From NCBI RefSeq assembly GCF_901933205.1, contig NC_044572.1:78489465-78553464 (forward strand): a DNA stretch of 64,000 nt. Direction: 5' to 3'. Origin of the DNA: Camarhynchus parvulus. Lineage: Eukaryota > Chordata > Aves > Passeriformes > Thraupidae. Position numbers and translations under genes: made by a program. Below are positions 59,590-64,000 of the stretch, one piece after another. Within the stretch, counting starts at the first letter, position 1; every line of letters starts with the position of its first letter. The notes beneath the pieces were generated by a model that was given only the letters and a program-made list of their open reading frames with translations, ran no database searches and was not told the origin of the DNA.

Positions 59590-60440
59590 TTTAGTATCCT
59601 GAGTTGGAAGAGATCCACAGGGTCATTAAAGTCCAACCCCTGGCCCTACACAGAAAATCCCAAGAGCCACACCATGTCTTAAGACCATTGTCCAAACAAT
59701 TCTTGAACTCTGTCTTGCTTGATGCTTGAACATTTCCTTGGGGAGCCCACTCCAGTGCTCAACCAGCCACTGGGGGAAGAAGCTTTTCCTAATATCCAGC
59801 CTAAATCTCTCCTGACACAACTTCAGGCCATTCGCTTGGATCCTGTCACTGGTCAACACAGAGAAGAGATCAGTACCTGCCCTTCCTCTACTCCTGACGG
59901 AGGTCTTCCAGCAGTCTCCTCCAGGCTGAGCTGATCAAGTCACCTCAGCTGCCCCTCATACAGCTTCCCCTCAATGCTCTTCACCCTTTTTATTGCCCTT
60001 CTTTGGTTGCTCTCTAGGAGGTTAAAGTCTTTTTTTATATTGTGGCACCCAAAACTGCCCCCAGCACTCGAGGTGAGGCCAACCCAGCTCAGAGCGGAGC
60101 AGGACAATCCCCTCCCTTGCCCAGCTGGTGATGCTGTGCCTGTTCCCCCCCAGGACAGGGTTGGCCCTCCTGGCTGCCAGGACACCGCTGGCTCATGTTC
60201 AACTTGCTACTGATCAGGACCCCCAGGTCCCTTTCCGCAGTGCTGCCCTCCCCCAACTCATTCCCCAGTCTGTGCACAGATCCAGGGTTGCCCTGTTTCA
60301 GGTGTAGAACCCAGCACTTTCCCTTGCTGCCCTTCCTACAGCTGCTGATTGCTGATCTCTAATTTGTTTGGGTCTCTCTGTGGGGCCTCTCTGCCTTTGA
60401 GCAAGTCAAGAACTGCTCCAAGCTTAATATCATTGGCAAA
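59590..60440 (-). mobile_element. CR1-type LINE, long 3' fragment
   Basis: Starts on the plus strand with TATCCTGAGTTGGAAGAGAT, then GGGTCATTAAAGTCCAACCC, CCTTGGGGAGCCCACTCCAG, the CATACAGCTTCCCCTCAATGC block, and the TGCCAGGACACCGCTGGCTCATGTTCAACTTG block, ending near ATCATTGGCAAAAATATCCT. This is the reverse-complement order of avian CR1. It is the longest and least decayed CR1 copy in the window (about 850 bases), 5'-truncated. Confidence 0.92.
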
Positions 60441-60523
60441 AATATCCTTTTGAGAATGAAATCTATGTTTTAAACCAAAGCGTCAGAGTTCCATGTTTCT
60501 GTAATTTTCCTCTCTTTAGTAAC

Positions 60524-60635
60524 AAAACCATCCAGAATTTCTCTGTTTCTGTTACTATATTTTTGTCACACTCTTTTAATGCGAGAGTGTGACAAAAAAT
60601 ATAGTAACAGAAACAGAGAAATTCTGAATGGTTTT
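60524..60635. repeat. Near-perfect 51-bp inverted repeat (fold-back)
   Basis: The left arm 60524-60574 and right arm 60584-60635 are reverse complements except for one mismatch (C60532 against A60627) and one extra A in the right arm, around a 9-base loop (60575-60583). Either strand could form a long hairpin. No flanking target-site duplication is evident. Its origin (fold-back duplication, small inverted-repeat transposon or young hairpin RNA locus) is not decided. Confidence 0.92.
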
Positions 60636-60640
60636 ATGAC

Positions 60641-63600
60641 TGCTGTGTAAAAAGAAAAAGAAAAAGGACAACCCCCTTGATATAACCTCTCTTGAATGTG
60701 TTCTTATGAGCACACATTGAAGTGTTTATCAAAATGAAATTACTTAATTTTGATATGCTTGAAAAAGGATAATTTTTACAGTGAGGTTGTATGGAAGCAT
60801 GCATCTTGTATTTTCTGGGGATACATAAAAAGAAGCCAGCCTCTGTCTTGGGTAGTCACTAATCAAGGGATATGTACTTGAACAAATAAAAAAAATATGG
60901 TTTTCAAATCAGTCTACTACAGCTTAGCTTCAGCTTATCTTTGAGAAGCATATAATGCTGCTGTACTGACAGATAGGAAATTTTATAGACACTGGCAATT
61001 TAGGTATAGAAAACTTGCAAGACAGAATTATTCTTTTACTATTTTTAATGAAAATTAAAAGCAGAGTTAAGAAATGTAATGCAGCTAGAGCAGTACTTAA
61101 AATGATTATATCTGGAATGGACACGAGCTAGGAGCTTTATTCAGCTATAACATGCTGAATATTATATGCTGAAAACTACAATTAACAGCAGGAAATTTGT
61201 ATTTTATTAAAAGAAGATGTATGGGTTCCTTAAGAAACACTGTATAAAATGATAGCACGTTGTAAGGGAGTACAGAAATTAAATACAGTGGACCACACAA
61301 GACAGGAGGAATGTTTGAAGAGAAAGTGGTTATTTGAGTGGATGCAAGCTACACAGCCAGTATTAAGCTTGATAGAAGATCTTGGAACTACATTGACTGA
61401 GAAAGCAATATAGTAATTAAACACGTTTCTTTCCAGCTGGTTCCACTTATAAGGGCAACATAAGTCATAGCTGATAGTGAAATTTATTTGATACTTCATG
61501 CAGATTACAACTTTTGCAATTGGGGATATCTTGGCCAAATTTTTACTGTTGAGATGTAATTGTGGTTTACAAATGTCATTCAGGGTTGTCAGGGCTATTA
61601 TTAGCATTTGCAGATAATTTAGTCTTCAGGTTTCCTCTGACTTTTCCACTGTGCTGACTGGAGACTCTTTACCCACAATTTAAAGAGTTTCTTGCGACTC
61701 CTTGGGGCTTGAGGAGTAAAGCTAAGATTAGCATATGGAAGTGGTTGAGGACAACATAAGGAAAACCCAGGTTATGGTTAAAAGCACGTAATAGTAGAGG
61801 AAGAAGCAAGAGATATGAGCTGATTGGGGAACATGAAAGTTTAAGACTTCAAAACAGGAAAGATAACTAACAGATGAAGCAGGGGGAGAAATGAGGTAAC
61901 AAAATCAGCACAGGAGCCTAGAAAAAAAGAGTAGCCTTTTGCAAGTGTAGGGTGCTTTTTCATGGCATGACTTTGCTCCAGTGAGTCCTGTATCTTGATA
62001 TGAATTTATTGGACGAAGAGTGGAAGTGAAACTTAGCAGTTGTAAGTGTATTCCCCCATATGTTGGCATTACTGTGGAATTCCCTGAAGATAATTTCTAG
62101 GCAGTTAATTACCCTGAAGTATTTGCTGCTGTTCTGTAGTCTCAATTGGGCGCCAGTAATGAGCTCTGTGCCTCTTTATTTCTTTCAGACAACTTATCCC
62201 TGGCCAGTTTCCCAATCTGTTATCAGTGTTAAGCTTTGTAGTGTTAAGCTTTCTAAAAAAAGAAATAGTTTTAAACATTTTTATACAAACAATGTATTTA
62301 TTCTTCCAGTCAGAACTGAACTGTTTCTTCTTTTTTTTTTCTAGAATCTCTTTTGCTGAAGTAATAAAACCCATGGCAGTGAAATGACCAAATGCTGGCA
62401 TTTGAAATGTTTCTGTGGATTTCCTTTTGTTCCTGTTGTTTCTATGGAATAATCACGGTTGCTATGTATTTTTTCTCTTTGTGTTTGCCAGAACATGACT
62501 AGCTGGGTCAACATGCTCATGGTTTTAGTGGGGGGCAACATAATTGCAGCTTGATTAGAGGAGGTGTTTTAGAAACAGATTTCTGAGACAGAAAAATCCC
62601 TATAATATTTAAATTTCTCTAGCAATGGCATAATCATGAGTAATTAGCTAGACAAGCATTGGTTAATTGTGATCAGGTAACAACCTTTATAATGGCAAAA
62701 AAAGGCCAATGAAAAAATGAATGGAAGTAAATCTAAACAATATTTGATATGGTGGTATCCTGAACCTTGCTGCTAACTGTGCACTTATGCATATCAATCT
62801 AAAGTCTCTAGTGCAATGGAGTAGTGATCCTTTAATTATTTTAATCGATATTATACAGTCAGACAGGTTAAGTAGCTTCCTGCCATAGCTCACTAAACTT
62901 GATGAAAAGAACTGCCTTTCAGTCTGTGTTCTCACGGGTGCACTCAGATGGATGCACTTTCACCTAAAAGGCATGCAGATGCCTGACAGCAAGCTTTTGG
63001 GAAGTGTTTTGAGTAATGAAAATTTTAACAGTTAATGGGCTGTTTTTCAAAGATGTGAGAGAAATCAAAATGAAGAATGCCCTGCCAGTGAAAACTGGCA
63101 TGTTATATCTTCTTGTCCCACTTTCTGTGTTATATTTGAATTTTGGCCACATGTGTTGCCTTTTATTTTTCTGAGGAATGTTGAATGTAATTTATAAACG
63201 AACAAAACAGCAAAATTGTGCTTCTTGGTTTTTCTTATTCACAGGCTGCAGAATTTCCTAGTAAATCAGATCCCACAGCCTTGCAGTTTACTATGTGCTT
63301 CAACATAATACTGAATTTTGTCATCTTAAATATCTTGTTGATGGAGAAAATGCTTCCAGAAAATTCTTACTGCAACCAAGACAGAATGTAGTATAGAGAT
63401 GAAGCAGCTCAGAGGTGAGAGGAGTTGATTTGCACCACCAAGTGCCATTGCGGCTGAATTCCAACCCCTGTGCAGGCACAGTTTCAGCCCAATGAAACCT
63501 CATGGATGCCAAGAATTTCCTGCCAGCATAAAAAATTCACACTTCCAGCGTTCATTTTAATGAAGGCTTCTGGATATACAGATTTGCTTCTGAGTTACTA

Positions 63601-64000
63601 GAGATCCCCTTCTTTGAAGAGAAGACATAAAAATTTAGTACCTCAGTGCAGGAAACAGCTTTGAAAGCATGTCTGAGAAGAGTGTTTGTAGCCCAGATTG
63701 TTTTAGTTATACAGCAGGACCAAAACTCAGCTGTCTGCAGAAAACCAAAGTTTTACAATAGAAATGACTGTGCATGACCAACTAGGAATAACAGGGCTGA
63801 GGAGTATCAGCAAAGGAGTTGAAACAAATGCTCACCGCCAGCCTTGCCAGTGTGCCATCCTGTGCCAAATGTATAATGAACTTCTGGCAATACAGTGGCA
63901 ACATAGTACCAAGATCATGGGCGTCTGAGGTTCCTTATTAAACTGTGAATACTCCATATCCACTGTTTATTATATGCCATTTGCTTTAGGCTTAGAAGCT
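60641..64000. other. Intergenic sequence to the right edge
   Basis: 3.4 kb of AT-rich DNA after the fold-back. No gene, RNA gene or repeat that I can name. Open frames on both strands are short, without splice-consistent conservation or recognisable domains. Confidence 0.6.

Noticed and set aside
1..64000. tRNA, rRNA, known microRNA, CRISPR arrays, or bacterial or plasmid elements.
   Set aside because: None was found on reading; the repeats seen are avian interspersed and simple repeats only.

Overview
This window is vertebrate nuclear DNA, most likely from a bird and possibly a songbird. It is AT-rich, with short exons in long GT..AG introns. The dispersed repeats are mostly fragments of CR1-type LINEs, the dominant avian LINE. 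There is one LTR of the type I associate with passerine endogenous retroviruses, which is recalled, not searched. Nothing bacterial, no operon, no CRISPR array and no RNA gene was seen.

The left 46 kb holds the 3' part of one plus-strand gene for an axonemal dynein heavy chain, best identified as DNAH5 (outer-arm gamma heavy chain; the paralogue DNAH8 is the main alternative). I could place 31 consecutive coding exons between 437 and 45651. They join in a consistent phase into 5862 coding bases, i.e. 1953 codons plus a TAA stop, with every intron bounded by GT and AG. That is roughly the last 42% of a protein of about 4,600 residues. In order the exons encode: the end of AAA3 (exons w1-w3), AAA4 with an intact P-loop (w4-w8), the stalk coiled coil CC1 (w9-w10), the microtubule-binding domain (w11-w12), the stalk coiled coil CC2 (w13-w14), AAA5 (w14-w17), the buttress coiled coil (w18), AAA6 (w18-w25) and the C-terminal domain (w26-w31). 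The gene ends with a short 3' UTR and an AATAAA signal at 45943. The upstream exons (tail, linker, AAA1-AAA2) lie outside the window to the left.

The right 18 kb (about 46000-64000) has no recognisable gene. It holds a solo LTR-like element (49194 to about 49800), three CR1 fragments (about 50850, 52118 and 59590), an unexplained GC-rich block (about 47440-47900) and a near-perfect 51-bp inverted repeat (60524-60635). This fits the gene-poor flank I recall downstream of DNAH5 in other vertebrates.

I found no previously undescribed system. The items most worth a second look are a sharply bounded run of G/C-ending codons inside the first microtubule-binding-domain exon, the 51-bp fold-back, the GC-rich block of unknown origin, and the run of four phase 0-0 exons that encode the stalk and microtubule-binding domain.
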